From contig JAQGDQ010000129.1 of assembly GCA_030141605.1 (NCBI GenBank), positions 237,281 to 301,280 on the forward strand: DNA of 64,000 nt, read 5' to 3'. Below the pieces are notes generated by a model. It was not told where the DNA came from, did no database searches, and was given only the letters and a program-made list of their open reading frames with translations. Positions 36,000-50,823 of this stretch are shown one piece after another. This DNA comes from Tubiluchus corallicola. Its lineage: Eukaryota; Priapulida; Priapulimorpha; Priapulimorphida; Tubiluchidae. The translations under genes and the position numbers were made by a program. Position 1 is the stretch's first letter, and each line of letters begins with the position of its first letter.

Positions 36000-38900
36000 T
36001 TTAAAGTAAATTACTACCAAACTAGCGTTGGTTCAAAGCAACCAAGTGAAATTTAACCAACTTTTTCCAAATAGTACCTATTCCCCAAACTTGCTGACAC
36101 AAACTCAAATTTCACATTCTCACATCCCAATCTTATTTTCCGATTCTGTTTTCCAATTTTGACGATTGGCGAATCGTTAAAACAGCAGCTTGTTCAAATT
36201 GTTTTGTTTCCCATGTTGGGTAACTGGAAGGTGTGATTATTCTGCGATAGGGCTTTGTGTGGGTGTATTAGCAAAAAAAATCAATTTTTTCTCAGCTTAG
36301 TCCTGAATTATAATTATGCTTGTCAATACATATTTCTAAACCAAAAACATTGATTAAGCCACATATCTATTCTAACCTTTTATTCTATTAAATTATCACA
36401 ATACTATACAATTATATAATTAATTATGTTAACATAATTATTTAATTTAATTTCTGAATTGCTTTTTATTTAATTTTAGCATAATTATATAACTCTTGTT
36501 GTTTTTAGAAATTCATGTATTTCAAATTCGGTATGTCTTGTGTTCTGTTATCCGTTTACATGTGTGTATAAAATTCTTGGTGGTAATGAGCTTCGTCTTG
36601 GAATTACTATACGCCAGGTTTTTAAATTTTTAACAATAATGCGATTTTGGCATTATTTATATTCTATAACCTATTTTCAAAGTTAAATGTGATGGTGTTA
36701 TCATCATTGTACTCCAGCATACTTGAATGCTTTTCAATCAGCAAACTATCTTGCAAATCAAATTTAATAGTTGTAAGCAGTATTCATCACCATCATCATC
36801 ATCGACAAACGTTTCTTATATTATATTTACCAAGAAAACACTCAAAGGAATACTGCAACTTTAATTTGTGTTCAAATTATTCTCTTTTTGATGAATTAAA
36901 CTGTACCAACAGTTGGCTAAACGCCAAAAGAGCAAGTCAAAGCTTTACCTCTGATTAACCACTATGAAAATTTATTTTAACGGTATTGCTTACCGACTAA
37001 ACTATATATGTACAACAAATTATACATAACAGCATAATATATAATTATTAGTATATGAATCTATACTCAGGTCAGCTAGCCTAGGCAAGTTGAATATCAA
37101 GGGGCATAGTGTGCAACTTTTTGAGCAGTTTCCACAGGTATTAGCCTGATTAACATGTGATAATGGCAATAGTATTTTTCTGAAATGCCCACTAATTCCA
37201 TTTGCAAAAGGCAAACGTAGTTCAAAAACTGAGACAATTTTTAACTCCCATATTAAACTTTTTGAACAGATAGACTCTCATAGCAATAGATCTACATTGC
37301 GTCTAATAACCATGTCTTTACAAATGATCAACACAGAAACATTTTTGTATACAACTACAAGAAAATACATTGTAAATGAACACATAAATGTCCAGACTAT
37401 ATGCGCTGTCAGCTAGACTTGTCTAGAACAAAACAGACTTGAAGAAAACTTTGAATAAGGTTTATGCTCTTGGAACAATAGTGATAATAGAAAATGACAA
37501 GCCAAAACTTAAGTGACAACTTAAGTAACTTCTGCTGTTAATTTTTCCAACCAATAACAATTTAAGAACTCAACTGTTTTTTATTTACGTTGGCTTATGA
37601 ATCGTTATTTTAATAGTGCTAAAGATCTTACGCTGTTATTATCACGCCACGGTACTTACAACACTACCTTTTTCATAAAGCACTGTCTAGCATGTCTAGT
37701 ATACACAAAACATACTGATTGGAAGAATTCACAGAAATGATCAGATTTTTTATTTTCTCTATTTTAAGTAGTCGTCTTTCAATTTTCTAAACTTCAAATA
37801 ATATTGTTTCACTTCTGACTATTACTACACATCACTACAGATAATCTGTGTAGACTCTGCACTTTTGGACAAATCCGAAAGTGCCTCATGAACTGCGTAT
37901 GCCTGGACGGAGACAAATTCAGTAAACATACTAGCTATTACACATATTAAAATACATAAGAATGCATTGCCAGCAATTAGACCTATAGTTAGTTAGTGTA
38001 TCATAAGCCACCATTGCAAAAAAAACAAATTCACCAAATGCATAAAACAGCAGAGTGATTACAAAGAACAATCAAACACTCTGATTTGTACAATCATGCT
38101 GCCACATACACACTAACGCAACTTACATTTTGATAACCTGAAAGCAACTTGACAAAAATTCATATCTATTCATTCAAAAATGTTAAATGAAATCAGTTTT
38201 TAAATAATGCTTTCTTATTTTTTTCTTCAAATCTTATGTGCAACATTAAATATTATTCATTGGCTTTAGGTCTAATAGCCAAAATTTATTATTACTCAAG
38301 ATGTTAGCACAACAAACAATAAGCAATAAACATTAAGTCTGCACAAGTATCTCAAGAAAGTTGTATTTTATGTTGTACCTGATCTTATAATAAAACATAG
38401 TATATCACACATATAAGTATCATAAACAGAATAAATTTGGAATAACATTGATAATAATGTTCAGATATTTTTTTCTAAATTTGTACTGACAGTTATGCTA
38501 AAGGTTTTCCATAATTTCAAATAAAGATTTTTAAACTAATTTTACAAAACAAAATTTGTAGAACTTAATAAATTTTTCCATACAAACACTCACATTCTAA
38601 TTCAAATCCAATCTGAATGCATGCACAGACTAATCAAAGCCAAATATTTGCACAATTACAAGTGTTAATATTAAGCATACTAAAATAACAATATAATACT
38701 AAATAACTTTTCATACAAAACAGCTATTCATTTGTAATAATTTGCATTCGATAATAAAACACAAAGACTACTCAGGATGCAAAGCAGATCACTTTTTTAA
38801 CTTAAAAAAATCACTTTCCTTGACAAAAAACCTTGGCCACTTGAAAAAACTGCTTTTGAATAATTATCTCTGCTGGATATCAAAATTAAATGGTTTAAAA

Positions 38901-40004
38901 AACCATCTGAACTCATGGGAAAGCAGTAAGGCATGTGCAATAAAACTAAAATCACCCCAAAAACCACTTTTACGTACTAAAGAATAACATTAAATATGTA
39001 GTTTATGAGACCATGCTATTTGAGAAGGAAACACCAAAAGAGGCTCAAAAATGCATTTTGGTCACATATCAGACCTAAATGAAGGTCAGTTTATGCAACT
39101 TAGACATATTCTTTAAAGACCACAAAAGCCACATCTGTGAAAATGAGCAAGCTTGACCCAAAGCAAACTTCTTTGCAAAAGGATTTTGTCATCTTGAAGA
39201 AGTTTTAGATAAAGCTGTAATTAAACTGTGATTACCACAACTGAGGTATTTGACACTGTGCGCAACAGAATGTATAAATGAATTTACATCCTATTCCACC
39301 CCCTAAATGCCTTAATAAAGCAATAAACGCTGCTCAAGTGAATAACTTACGTACAGTAGTCCCTGACACTGACTGCGAGTCTTTAATAATGTTAAATACA
39401 TCCACCAATTCCCAAACTGACAGAAATGAGGTTAGGCAGCAGATATTTTTGGTAAATTTGAAAAGGAATAAATTGGATGCCTAGAATTACAATGTTCAAA
39501 AGCAAAATAAAAACCATAGTTAAGCACTGTGAATTAACATTCCCAAACAATTATACTTATTAATGACTTGCACACACAATGCATATTGGTGCATGTGATT
39601 TATTAAACATGATAGTTTTTAAACTACCTTTATCTTCCAAATTTTTTTCTTCAGTGTAAACTTATAAGTCTGACAACGAATGCTACTATATAGCTGTCAA
39701 GAAACGTATATAGATATATAACGTTAATTTTGTACAAAACCACCAAAATTATGGAAATAAACGGTGACTTGCTCATAAAGCTCCATGTAAAAATTTATCG
39801 TCAAAATTTAAGTGTTCAACGTCTAAGCCCAATATAACTGTGACAAATCAAGTTAGTATGTAAAACTACCGAGCTTTTCCAGGTGAACTTACTGGCACAA
39901 AGACGAAACTTTGCTCTGGATACCACGCGCTTCACGTATTTTTTGCATCACTTTCACTTCATATACTTTATAAGTGTTAATAATAATATATGGAAATAAA
40001 GTTA
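36000..40004. other. Intergenic between MICAL-like leader and CARHSP1
   Basis: About 4 kb of AT-rich DNA. Open stretches are short and have no family resemblance. The part next to 40005 should hold the CARHSP1 3' UTR; a TTTATT (AATAAA on the minus strand) occurs near 39601. Otherwise nothing recognisable was seen. Confidence 0.5.
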
Positions 40005-41988
40005 TTAGTGCTTTATTGGCGAATCCCACCGCAAATGCGTGTCTGGATCAAAATTTACTATGCTCACGTGCACGGCACTAATTCTTTCAAATTTGGGTGG
40101 TATTGGACACTCCTTATAAGTCACGTCATCACCAGCTTTCGGTATGTATTCTCCATCAACGCTGTACAAACAAACAATGTTACATAACAGGTAAATAATA
40201 AACAAGAGAAAACTTTACTCTCATCTCTTCACGATATGATATCAGAATGTCAATCTTGAACAAACATTATGACAATTTATTTATTGATGCACTCCTTCAT
40301 TTTAATCACGGGAGGTTAAGAACAATCATATTATCGAAAAGTAAATTAGCCTAATAACTAATTATTATCAAACTAGGCTATTTGTAAAAGTAACAGCCAG
40401 TATAATATTTGCTCAAGCTTGCAAAATTTAGAATATCTGTAATTTAGAAATCTGTATTTCTGGCTTAAAATTAAATCCAGGGTCAATATCTTTAAATGTC
40501 GTACACTGGAATTTTGAAACGGTTGCAGCATTCACAAACGAAATACAAGTTGTTTCAGTGTGAGAACTTCCTAGCACTATAAAATAAATAGTAGTAAAAC
40601 TAATTTAAAATTACTATAACATTAAATAGGCAAGTGAATAGTGAAATCCGGAGACTAGAGTGCCAATAACAAATATAGATATAAAGATGATTTGAAAATC
40701 TGTCTGAAGGTTATTTATGCACATACCCCCAAAAATGGTGTACTATAAAAGCCAGCCTTGTGTCAGGAAAGTTTTAGGCTAAAGTCAGTTAAGTCACCAC
40801 CCACCCCAACATAGTGGCCAATTAAAGGTGTCCAAAGTAGCACTTAAGGCTTTCTACTGTACAATCATCCGTTATGCTTTTTTATAGAAGTTTTTGTAGA
40901 TGGACAGAGTCCAAATATCGATGTCCCTACTTTGTCCGAATAACAACATCCACTAGTGGCCTAATACAAATATATGATTCACAAATTCCTTACTCTGATA
41001 TGTGAACAAAGAGATGTTCTCCACCTTTACTGGGCACAATAAACCCATGGCCTTTTTCTCGGCAAAAACTCTCGACTTTACCCCTATGGGTTGGTCCAGC
41101 AGCTGCTCTTTCAGACCTAAAAATATATAAAGCAGCTCTTGAAATATCTAATACAATAATATAATTTAAAGTCTATCGCATTAAATTATTGTTCTGTCTG
41201 TTAATATATCGCTAGTCATAATTAACAGTATTTAGTACCTAGTAATAGTAAAGAAAGCTCTAGTTTTCATACTGACGTTGATGACATTATTAATATTGCA
41301 GTAGAATTTTTATGATTGAACGCTACTCCAGTCAGCTGTCACATATTGAACAAAAACCAGCTCTTGATGACTGCTTGATGACGAAAGCAATTTCACATAC
41401 ACATAAAACCCCACACTCAACAGATTTATTCAACATTATACAGCCCAGCTTAATGCGATTCTATAAAACATATAACATAAATAAGAAAATAATTCATCAA
41501 TTTTCGTATTCCAAGAATTCATTAAAATTTCCATCTACACTGTAGGAAGAAAGGCACAGAAATACTGGTTTGGAAGGCAAAACAAATAAAAGGAATTAAA
41601 AGCGATGTCAAAGAATTATTGTATGTTACAAATACAAGAATCAGATCTACTCTGTCACGTGACCAATTTGCTCAAATTGAAATATGAGCATGTTATAAGC
41701 AACAGCTGCAGGGTTCCATATTGACTTGATTCACAGTTTTTCGTGTCTGCCCTGTCCTTTTGCTAGATGCAAGATTTTTAAACTACACAACAACGCATAG
41801 GACAAATGATCACTTCACTCAAATGAATAATGATAAACTACTAACATTGACTGTGTGCGATTGCGTCGCATCGGAACCGGACTAGGCACTAAGAAAGGCA
41901 GTCTAGGCTTGTCCGGTGATGTTGGCGACATAGGCGGACGCTTATTCGTTTCTTGTGGACGATGAGGTGTACTGGTTGATGATGACAT
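40005..41988 (-). CDS. CARHSP1: Calcium-regulated heat-stable protein 1 / CSDC2-type cold-shock protein
   Basis: Small single-stranded nucleic-acid-binding protein; vertebrate relatives bind mRNA 3' UTRs and affect transcript stability. Three exons, 41846-41988, 40994-41116 and 40005-40161, total 423 nt and 140 aa, with consistent phases and a TAA stop. Vertebrate CARHSP1 is 147 aa. The N-terminal exon is proline/serine rich and ends in LVPSPVPMRRNRTQS, matching the phospho-regulated PSPLPTRRTRTFS segment of CARHSP1; R42-x-R44-x-x-S47 keeps an Akt-type site. Exon 2 carries the cold-shock domain RNP1 (KGHGFI, 69-74) and RNP2 (LFVHIS, 83-88). Exon 3 carries DGEYIPKAGDDVTYKECPIPP, the conserved second half. 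A likely acceptor at 42046 would give a 58-nt leader on the first coding exon, implying an upstream noncoding exon. CSDC2 is the close alternative name. Confidence 0.94.
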
Positions 41989-42046
41989 TGTTGCTGTTGT
42001 TCAGTGACCATGCAAATACTAGAATGTTAAGCTATCCTGAACACAC

Positions 42047-45000
42047 CTGTTAATAAATGCAAAAAAAGCTAAAACACAGTACCTACTAATATCAGCTCTT
42101 TTACACAGTAGCTAGTAGCTACTAATATTAAATCTTTGAGTAAAGATCTCGTCTATAATGGGTTGAGAGTCTTGAGAATAATGCTCAAGAATATAACAGA
42201 CTGGCATTTGCAATGTTGCACAATGCGAATGATAGCCAATCATCTTTAAAGATTAAAAGGGAATTTGCGTGTTACATTTACATTGTTTTTTAAATAATAT
42301 GGCTAGGCTTATGAATTGACTCAATACAAGTGTAACTATTGTCTGTGGAGGCTATACCTTTTGTTACAAAAATTTTTAAATTTGAAGTAATAAAAAAATT
42401 TTAAGGGCAGAACAACTGTACAAATGGCAAGACAATCATGGTCCTTCGTGATGATTACAATATCGCCCAGTTTCATTACTAGTATGTTATATTTCATATA
42501 ACAAGAGAGAATACCTCAAAAATGTTCCTTCGTCTACTCCCGAAAACTAGAAAATTTTATTTTTGCAGTAGTAAGCCTTTATTCTTTAACAGTTTGTACT
42601 CAATTCTGAGTGAAATTGTAGGCCTACACTTGCACACAACAAAACACTGTTTTTTTCATTTAATGTGCACGTAAACACCTTATTTATAAATAACGAGGTA
42701 TGTGTCAATAATGCAAGCAGCGTGTGAAATGAATCCGAGTGTACACTACGGTTACAGATCGTTAAGAAACGGGTTTAATTGGAGCTGCCTAAGCGGAGTA
42801 GGCTTGTCAGTAAGCCTGTAATAAACACTGAAACGATAAAAAACTCCAGTTTCTGATAAAACGATATCCGAGAAGACACATACTTCAAACAAACCACACG
42901 AATGGCACAATATATTGTCTAAAATGTACCAAGCCAGCACTTGGCAAGCCTTAGATGTGATTAAACGCCGACAAAGAATAATATTGAAGTAGTTTTCACT
43001 TGGTTGGCTTGGTTGATTTCTATATAATAAAACAGAAAAACTTTGTTTACCGAAAGCAAACCACTATGCAATTTTAACATTTCATTGTTTATAACTTTGA
43101 AAATAGAAGCTATTTATAACATCTTAAATTATTATTTTACTTTTTTTAATCAGTAATCTGTCATCGTCAGTCACTGCACTGATTTTGTCATTATAAATTT
43201 TTGTTATACAATCTTTAAGCTTCATTAAATTAAAAACTTAATCAAGATACGAGCTCATTTGATTTGAATATTAAGTTCAGCTACTGTTACACTTTACATC
43301 ACTTATTTCAGCTGGGAATTAAAATGAGAGTTGTTTAGTCAAGCTGAAAAGTTTAATCCACTTAAAGAGTTAGTAAACTTGAAATTCAACATGAGATGCA
43401 TGGTATTTTAACAGCTCAGTTCACATAAAAACTGGATTAAAACATAGAAACGTGAATGGTAATCAAAAAGGGAACAGTGGACTTCCACTTAGATGGTTTT
43501 GCACACAGTAACAAGGTACACTAATTAAATAACAGGGGCAATAGTAAGGCTTAGTATAATTTTATCAATGATTAAAAATGGAAAAACCTGTCAACATGAA
43601 TAAGTCTGTAAAATGAAGTCTCCTAACAATGACTTGTTGTAGGATTCCAGACGAAAATATGTTCCAAATTTGTAAGAAGCAACATACAAGTTGTCAGCGT
43701 ATGAGAACATCTAGTGGGTGGAACTGGGACTTTTTCACTTTCAGGATAAATGCCCCATTTATGAAGCATGAAAAGCCCTACAGATAATTTTTTTGAACCA
43801 AAGCCACTAATGTAGCAATACTTAAATAAAGTGTTTGCTAAAGATGTATTAGTAAGAAGCCTGAGTATAAGCACATCTAGAGCAAATTATTTTTAGACTG
43901 CACTTAGACTAGCAGCAGCAGTAACTAAAAAGACCTCTATTCAGCTATGATTCATATAGCTCACGGCTAGATCAAGTTTATTTTCAACCTGCTTTCAGTC
44001 TAAAATGCAAACCAAGCTGTTCTGATTCAGGCTTCCATTTATACAATAAAGACTTTAAGACTAAAAAAGCAACAGAAGCTATAAGCTATATGTGTTTAAC
44101 ATAGTTAAAGTTCTGTAAGTTGTGCGAGTAAAGAAGCTCAACATCTCATGCATTAAAAAGCTGCTTATATCTGGATCTACACAGTTTAGATTAAAGTTTT
44201 TGAAACATTCTAGAAATAGTAAACACAATAACAGCTGCAATTTACACTTACACCACACTAAATCAGTAAAAATGACTTAGGATCGTCATCACAAAATCAT
44301 TAAATTTTTTTCACTTGATCTGATAGTGTACATAAAAAAGCTGTTACGATGCATTTACAGTTTACTAACTTTCACTGCTCAATAATACTAAATGGAAAAT
44401 ATTTATGGGTACATAGCCTTCTCACAAAAATTTCATTAATAAGATAATAATACAAATATTACAAATATAAATAAAAAATCACACCTAAAAGGAAGCTTAT
44501 TACACTGATATTTTAATTTCTTATCCATGTACATATTATTATGCAGCACTTCAGGTTACTGAATTGCAGTTGTAGGAGTGTCATATCGTACAGACATTGA
44601 AAATGGGGGAAAAAGTGTTACCAATTCAAAGCTCTTCTAAACTTTTTTTTAAATATAATGCCCAACCCCCATAGCTAAAATGCAACTAACACTCAACTAG
44701 CTAGATCATAAATAATCGTTTCTAACAAAATTCTTGTCCACTTGTACAACCAGTTAGAGTTCAGTGACCTAGAACTTGCTTAGTAATAATATTCACTAGA
44801 GTCTAGACATTAGCACCATATTTCACATAAAACATTTACATGATTGCTGGGCCATAAACATGCAGCAATTTTTCTTTATCATACAAGTGTTAAAAATGTG
44901 CATCATTAGCCAGAAAAATTTAACAAAAATCAAAGCCTAAAATGTTCATTTGAATCTTCAAATTTAACTTTTGTAACAACGATTTTATCTCAATTTTGTT

Positions 45001-48000
45001 TTAGACATGAAGAAATGTATTTTTGGATGTAGTTTCAAGTTCTCAGCCTAACAATAAATTTATATTATCTCTGTCAAGAATGTAAACAAAATATTTAAAA
45101 ACTGCAACAACAACTTGTTGTTTAATAGCTATCGTAAATGTTTCTTTGGTTTACTAGTGCTCAGTTACAGCCGACTGCACACTTGTGTTTTACTATGTTC
45201 ACAAGCCTACGGGTATAATAATGAGCAAGGCTCAACGTTTATTAACTCTGAGCAAAAAGGATCAACATGAGACACATTACAAATGACAAAGAATAGAAGC
45301 TTAGTAATCATACATTAATTAATTTGGCAGTACTGAGAAGCTGCTAGATAGCTATTTGATCAACAAATTGATACACGGTGCAAGGGTATACAAATTGCAA
45401 AGTAAATCCAATGATAAGATAATATAAGAAGGCTATCAGCTTATGTAAGTCTTCATTGGGCACTGGGCAGCCATCATCAGATTAAATAACATCTGGTCTC
45501 TCCACTATAGTAGATGCCTGGAAGTGACTCAGAATCAACTGGAAGTGAAGTATTTGCCTGACCTTGACCTTTCTGAACCATTCTTCTTTAGTACCTTTGT
45601 TTATCTTGCAATCTCCTTATGTCAAAAACTTTATCTACTGTGCCCATTCCTGTGCTGCAACCATGGCAACAACTTTCAATGTTAGCTAAGTCAGTTTTTA
45701 ATTATCTTACCTTTATTTTGCTATTTTGACACTGTTCTGCAACAACTATATTTAAAAGTTTTCATCTGCTGCTTGACATAAGCAATGCCAATGATTCGTT
45801 GTTGAAACTTCCTGAAAATTATTTGAAAAAATTCTTTTGCAAAATCAACAAATTTATATTATTTTTCAATTACTCACTTGCTAACAGATGTTCTTTGTTG
45901 CTGCAACAACTTATGAAGCCTTCTCAACAATATGTAGTGCAAAAGTACCTGCTTAACTCAATACTATACGCTCCATTTTGGGCACATTTTTAGTAAAGCC
46001 TGGCTGCCACCAATACTATCCAACAAAAGACTGATTAAGCTAGTATCAGATTAACACATTTTTGTAATTAAATGCTCAATATAATATCTAGGAAAATAAA
46101 TTATGGAAAACTTAACTTTCACAATATGTAGGGGCAGTGTTCTGAAACAGTATCTTATTAGTCACTTTGGGATTTCACAGATTAAGTATCACTACAAACT
46201 ACAAAGTGTAAATTCAAAAATTAAATTTTTGGCAGTAGCAAATATAAATTTATTTTGCACATGATATCACTATCAGACACCTTATACTACTTTTGTCTAC
46301 TGCTCAAGTTTTAAATAAAAAAGATTCACTATATTTGCAACAATAGTTGACAAAAAAACAAAATAAAAATGTAAATAGGCTCTACATAGAAACAATTTTT
46401 CACCTCTAAATTATGGCACAGGTCATGTTTTTTTAAGAAACCCTAAAGTTTACATTTCCTGTCACTTAATGCTTCACTGTTTTATACTTTTCGCAGGAGA
46501 TGTCTTTTGAAAGTGGGTGCAAACATGATCTGTGACAGTTTGGCAGTGTTACTTAGCAAATAAAAAATGTAAGTAAAATGAAAAATCTGGTCTCGATTCC
46601 GATTATTTCTGATTTTAATATTCAATTATATATGAGGTGGATACAAAAAAAGTAAAGGAAGCGATCAAAAAATGAAACTATAGATCAATTCAGACTGAGA
46701 AAAATAGTTAAAGTGTCAGGGAAACACGTTCAAAACTTAGAGGACAAATTATATTTTTCGGTTTCTTTATAAATTATGGCACAATCTCCAAATTTTGCAT
46801 TTTTGTATTTAAAACATAGCATTACTCATAATGTAAGCATCTCTTTTCATGGAGAAAGTTTTATTTAAAAAAACATAAATCAATTTTTAAAGGGGCCTAC
46901 TTTTTTTGTCAACCCAGTAGTATATATTTGCATTAAAGATTTAATAAACTGGAGTTGCATCACTAACTGAATTAAAAATTTTAAACCACTATTTATAAAA
47001 GAGATCTATTGCAGTAAATTAGTCGCCAAGATTTGTACAAGCCAGTCATTCAAACTTTTAGTTTTAGCCTTTAAAGTACAATAATTCATTGACAGTGTGC
47101 CTTAACATCCAGCATATGGGGTAAACCCTACAGGTAAATACTTTGTAATCAATTATCCATTTCTAGCAACTCAGATGTTAGTATAGAAATTATGTCATTG
47201 CGTAAACACGTTTCTGCATATAGTTCTGCTAGATTTGCTTAAAGCACAATACAACACTATTCCTGCAAAAAGTTAAAAAATCATTTTGTGCATGCAGTCT
47301 TATTGCTCTGTAGATACCAGCACTGTAGAAAACTTGAGACTATAAATTCCCACGATGAACACTAGACAGAACCACTTTAACCGGAAGACCATATGAAACA
47401 AGTTTAGATAACATCGCATCAAGTACATAACATTTGTGGTGCATTTTACTCTAAAGCTAAGCAAAAGTGTAATTACTTTACTTTTTCAATAAGATTAATA
47501 ATACGTTTTTTGGTGTGCCAATGACGTTTTTAGGTGCACACTCGAATAATAAAACAGGGACATTTTACCAGCCAGCACAAACATTTTAAATTATTAAAAA
47601 TTTTAAATTCAGTCACATGTTTTTCAGACAGGTAAGCATAACGCAAAGTAATACAATTGTGTGTAGAAAGTTTTTTAAGACATAAACCTATTTTAAATTA
47701 AAATTCCTCATACACTAAAATTAAGATTACTTATTTTGACAACAACCTAGTAGTATAACTATAAACTATGAATTTCACACATAACAAAGTAAAGTATGAA
47801 AATGAAGTAATTAAAGCTTCAATCTAAAGAATTACAAAGGTTTCTAGTCATACACGATTAACTAATGTTTCATCATCTGAAAAAAAATATTTCTTAAATT
47901 TCGAAATTTAACAGGTCCTTAAAAATAAGATTTGCTAGTATTAAATAATCACACTGTATTGTCCAGTGGTAAGTGATAAAATAGTTTCAAAATCTCGTTT

Positions 48001-50823
48001 TGCACATTTAAAAAATATAAACAGTGTAACCTATTTTTCATATTGCAAATTGTACGTACACAAAAATGCTTTTCAAAGAGTAAACAGTTTTATTTCACAA
48101 AAATACAAACGTCCCAAACCACATAACCTCGTTCTTGCACTCTTGGCGGCTTAATGGTGGTGCCATCTGATGCTTTATTTCGCAAAGAACTAAATTAACT
48201 AATTGTACGGTACTGCTACCTGCTGCCAGTATCAGAAATCTTTAGACTAAAATTTGACAGTTAGGTAGCAAGTAGCACTATGTATTAGTGCTAGCAAAAG
48301 CTTTACAATGGTGTAGTTTAGCATAATTATAAATTTTAGGCCAAGAGAAAATTCTTAACTTCAGTGTCAGAAATCACTCAAATAATTAAAATTATTCTAA
48401 TTAAAGTAATTTTTGCATCAGCAATGTTTAATAAGCTTGTCACAAAATTGTTTGTATAATGCGTGATTTTTAGCTAAATTTCTGTTGCAAACTAAACTTT
48501 GTGCTAAAACATTTTTAAATTTACCCTGTTACTACAGTTTACTATTAACAGTTCTCAAATACACGATAGAAAAGCCAGTGAATCAGATATTATAAGATTA
48601 AGACATAAAATTAAAGGTTCCCTCCACCATTAATTGATACTCTCGAAATTACGTTTGTGATGGAATAACTACTGTACGACGACGATAATTTTTGTGACTT
48701 TATTTATCATTAAATAATTATGCAATTGACAATTGCAACCAACTCATTTTCACTAAACAGTTTCCGCCTTTTAGATCCATTAGCATTTCTAACAAGTAAA
48801 ATGCATTAAATTTACTTCCAACGCTGCCTCTACTTCCATTTTTGCTTTTATTATGTTAAGGGTTTTTCAATAAAGGAAAACCAGATTTTTCACATGCAAC
48901 CTAACAAGCTCGTCAAAAGTTTTATATCAATCATACATGCACAGAGCTCGTGATGTAAATTAAACTTGATAATTTAAATTCTTGTGCCAACAGGTAAATT
49001 CAACAATTTTAACATCCAGGCTTCTCTACATTTCTACAGGTAGCAGCTAATAAATAGTTACTGAAGCAACAGTGACAGCAAACAGAAACGTGACAAAACT
49101 GAATTGGCAAGCACATACTGGTTCTGTTTATTACATTCATGAGAAGTGACATACAGATATTATCTAATAAATCATTATCGAGATAATAGATGTACAATAA
49201 GGATGATTATGCTGTACCCAATACTATGTAATAACATTTATCCACATTAACAATAACAAAAATAGTATTCATTATAATCTATGTGCCAAAATTGAAAAAA
49301 TGAAAAAAGTAAATACTGAATGAAAAGAAAACATATTTATTTTCATGTTGTCACATAACATCCACATTAAAGTAGGCACAACGAGTGCTGTATATCGACT
49401 CATACACTGTCAAACTGCAAACAAAAAATATAGTCTGCGCCATGTCCTAATCAGAAATATGGACAAATCGTACTTACAAGCCCTAGGTTCAAGTCGACAA
49501 CAAACTTTGTTTTTTGTGGTAACACGCATTTAAACGAATAATAAGTAACACACATAATTTACGAAGATCATTGACTTGTCTTTAAAAATATATTGCAATT
49601 AAGTAACAAGCAATTTCTAGCTGTCAGATAAAAGTGCAACTCAAACTGGTAAATTTAATATCATGAACAATCATAACAAAGAAAAAATGACTAAAAGCAT
49701 AAAAAACTTAGTTGCTAAAAATTTAACAATTGAATAGGTAAACAATTTCTACTCACTGCCAAAAATAAATTGATAAAGGATAAAGCAAATCATTAAAGGA
49801 CTACAAAACATAAATTTTGACACAGCACAGAAGCCAAGTAACACAAAAGAAAGAAGAGCACAAAAGAGTAACACAGAAGAAAGTAGAATGTCTTGGGTTC
49901 AAGTCCCAGTAGAGGTGCAAAATTTTTCAGGCATTCTAATTATTAGAACTATTTACACTTTATATGCTTTAACTCAATTGCCAAATTACGTACATCAACA
50001 GAGCAATACGTTTACTTCTACAAGTATTTTTCACAATTTTAGCAACATTGAAAATATGCATAAAAGTAACAAATGTCACAGAAAGACTAGGTTAAGAAAA
50101 ACAAAACAGTGTGTTGAAAATAAATAAATTACTGAATTTGTTTAGCTGCTTTAGTCTCAGCTGAAGAAGAGAGATAACAAGTAAACAGATTATAAATACA
50201 CACGGCATTTTAAGTTTACCTTTGTAGTGTTGTTACATGTATTTAATATTTACAGAAGAAAGAGTGGCTATCTAAGCATTTTTCCGTGTAGCTCAATGTG
50301 TAGAAACTGTATGAAATGAGAAGCAACACAAAATCTATCTTGTTAGATTTGGATTCATATAGACATACACTGTTACACTTTTCAATAAGAAGTTTAATAC
50401 ACTAACTTTAACCAAAAAAAATCACAAACATAATGACTAGAAAATCATACAAAAATAAGGAAATGTTGAGCCATAGCCTAGCCTTGTACATAAAAATATA
50501 TATTTACGATAACATTCATTAGATTTTAAGAAGAAAACATCAAAACTAACTCATAACAATGTAGCAGAGTCAAGAGGTATGTAATCTTCACAGGAACATT
50601 ATTGCCATCATCAGCGTAAAAATGATTATGCGAGATGGGTCTTGACATTCAAGTAAAAACTTGACTATTTACTTAAAGACTACAATTTCAACAGTGTCTT
50701 TCACACAGCCTGGAAATTATCTTTGTCAAGGGAACAACTTGTTAAGCAAAAAACTAAATTATGTTACACAGAAAGCAACATGTTTAACATGTATTATGTA
50801 CTTTCCAGAATTCTAAAATTTGT
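42047..50823. other. Intergenic between CARHSP1 and Axin
   Basis: The longest gene-poor stretch, 8.8 kb. It contains a mariner-type MITE (46633-46917), a possible tRNA-derived fragment near 49887 and, next to 50824, the presumed Axin 3' UTR. No exon chain could be built on either strand. A 34-codon minus-strand reading frame at 45477-45581 is noted as a finding only. Confidence 0.5.
46633..46917. mobile_element. Mariner-type MITE
   Basis: The left end TGAGGTGGATACAAAAAAAG and the right end, inverted, CTGGGTTGACAAAAAAAGTA are similar and both flanked by TA (46631-46632 and 46918-46919). Tc1/mariner ends commonly carry a G-rich start followed by GACAAAAAAGT. At 285 bp it has no coding capacity. 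Confidence 0.65.
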
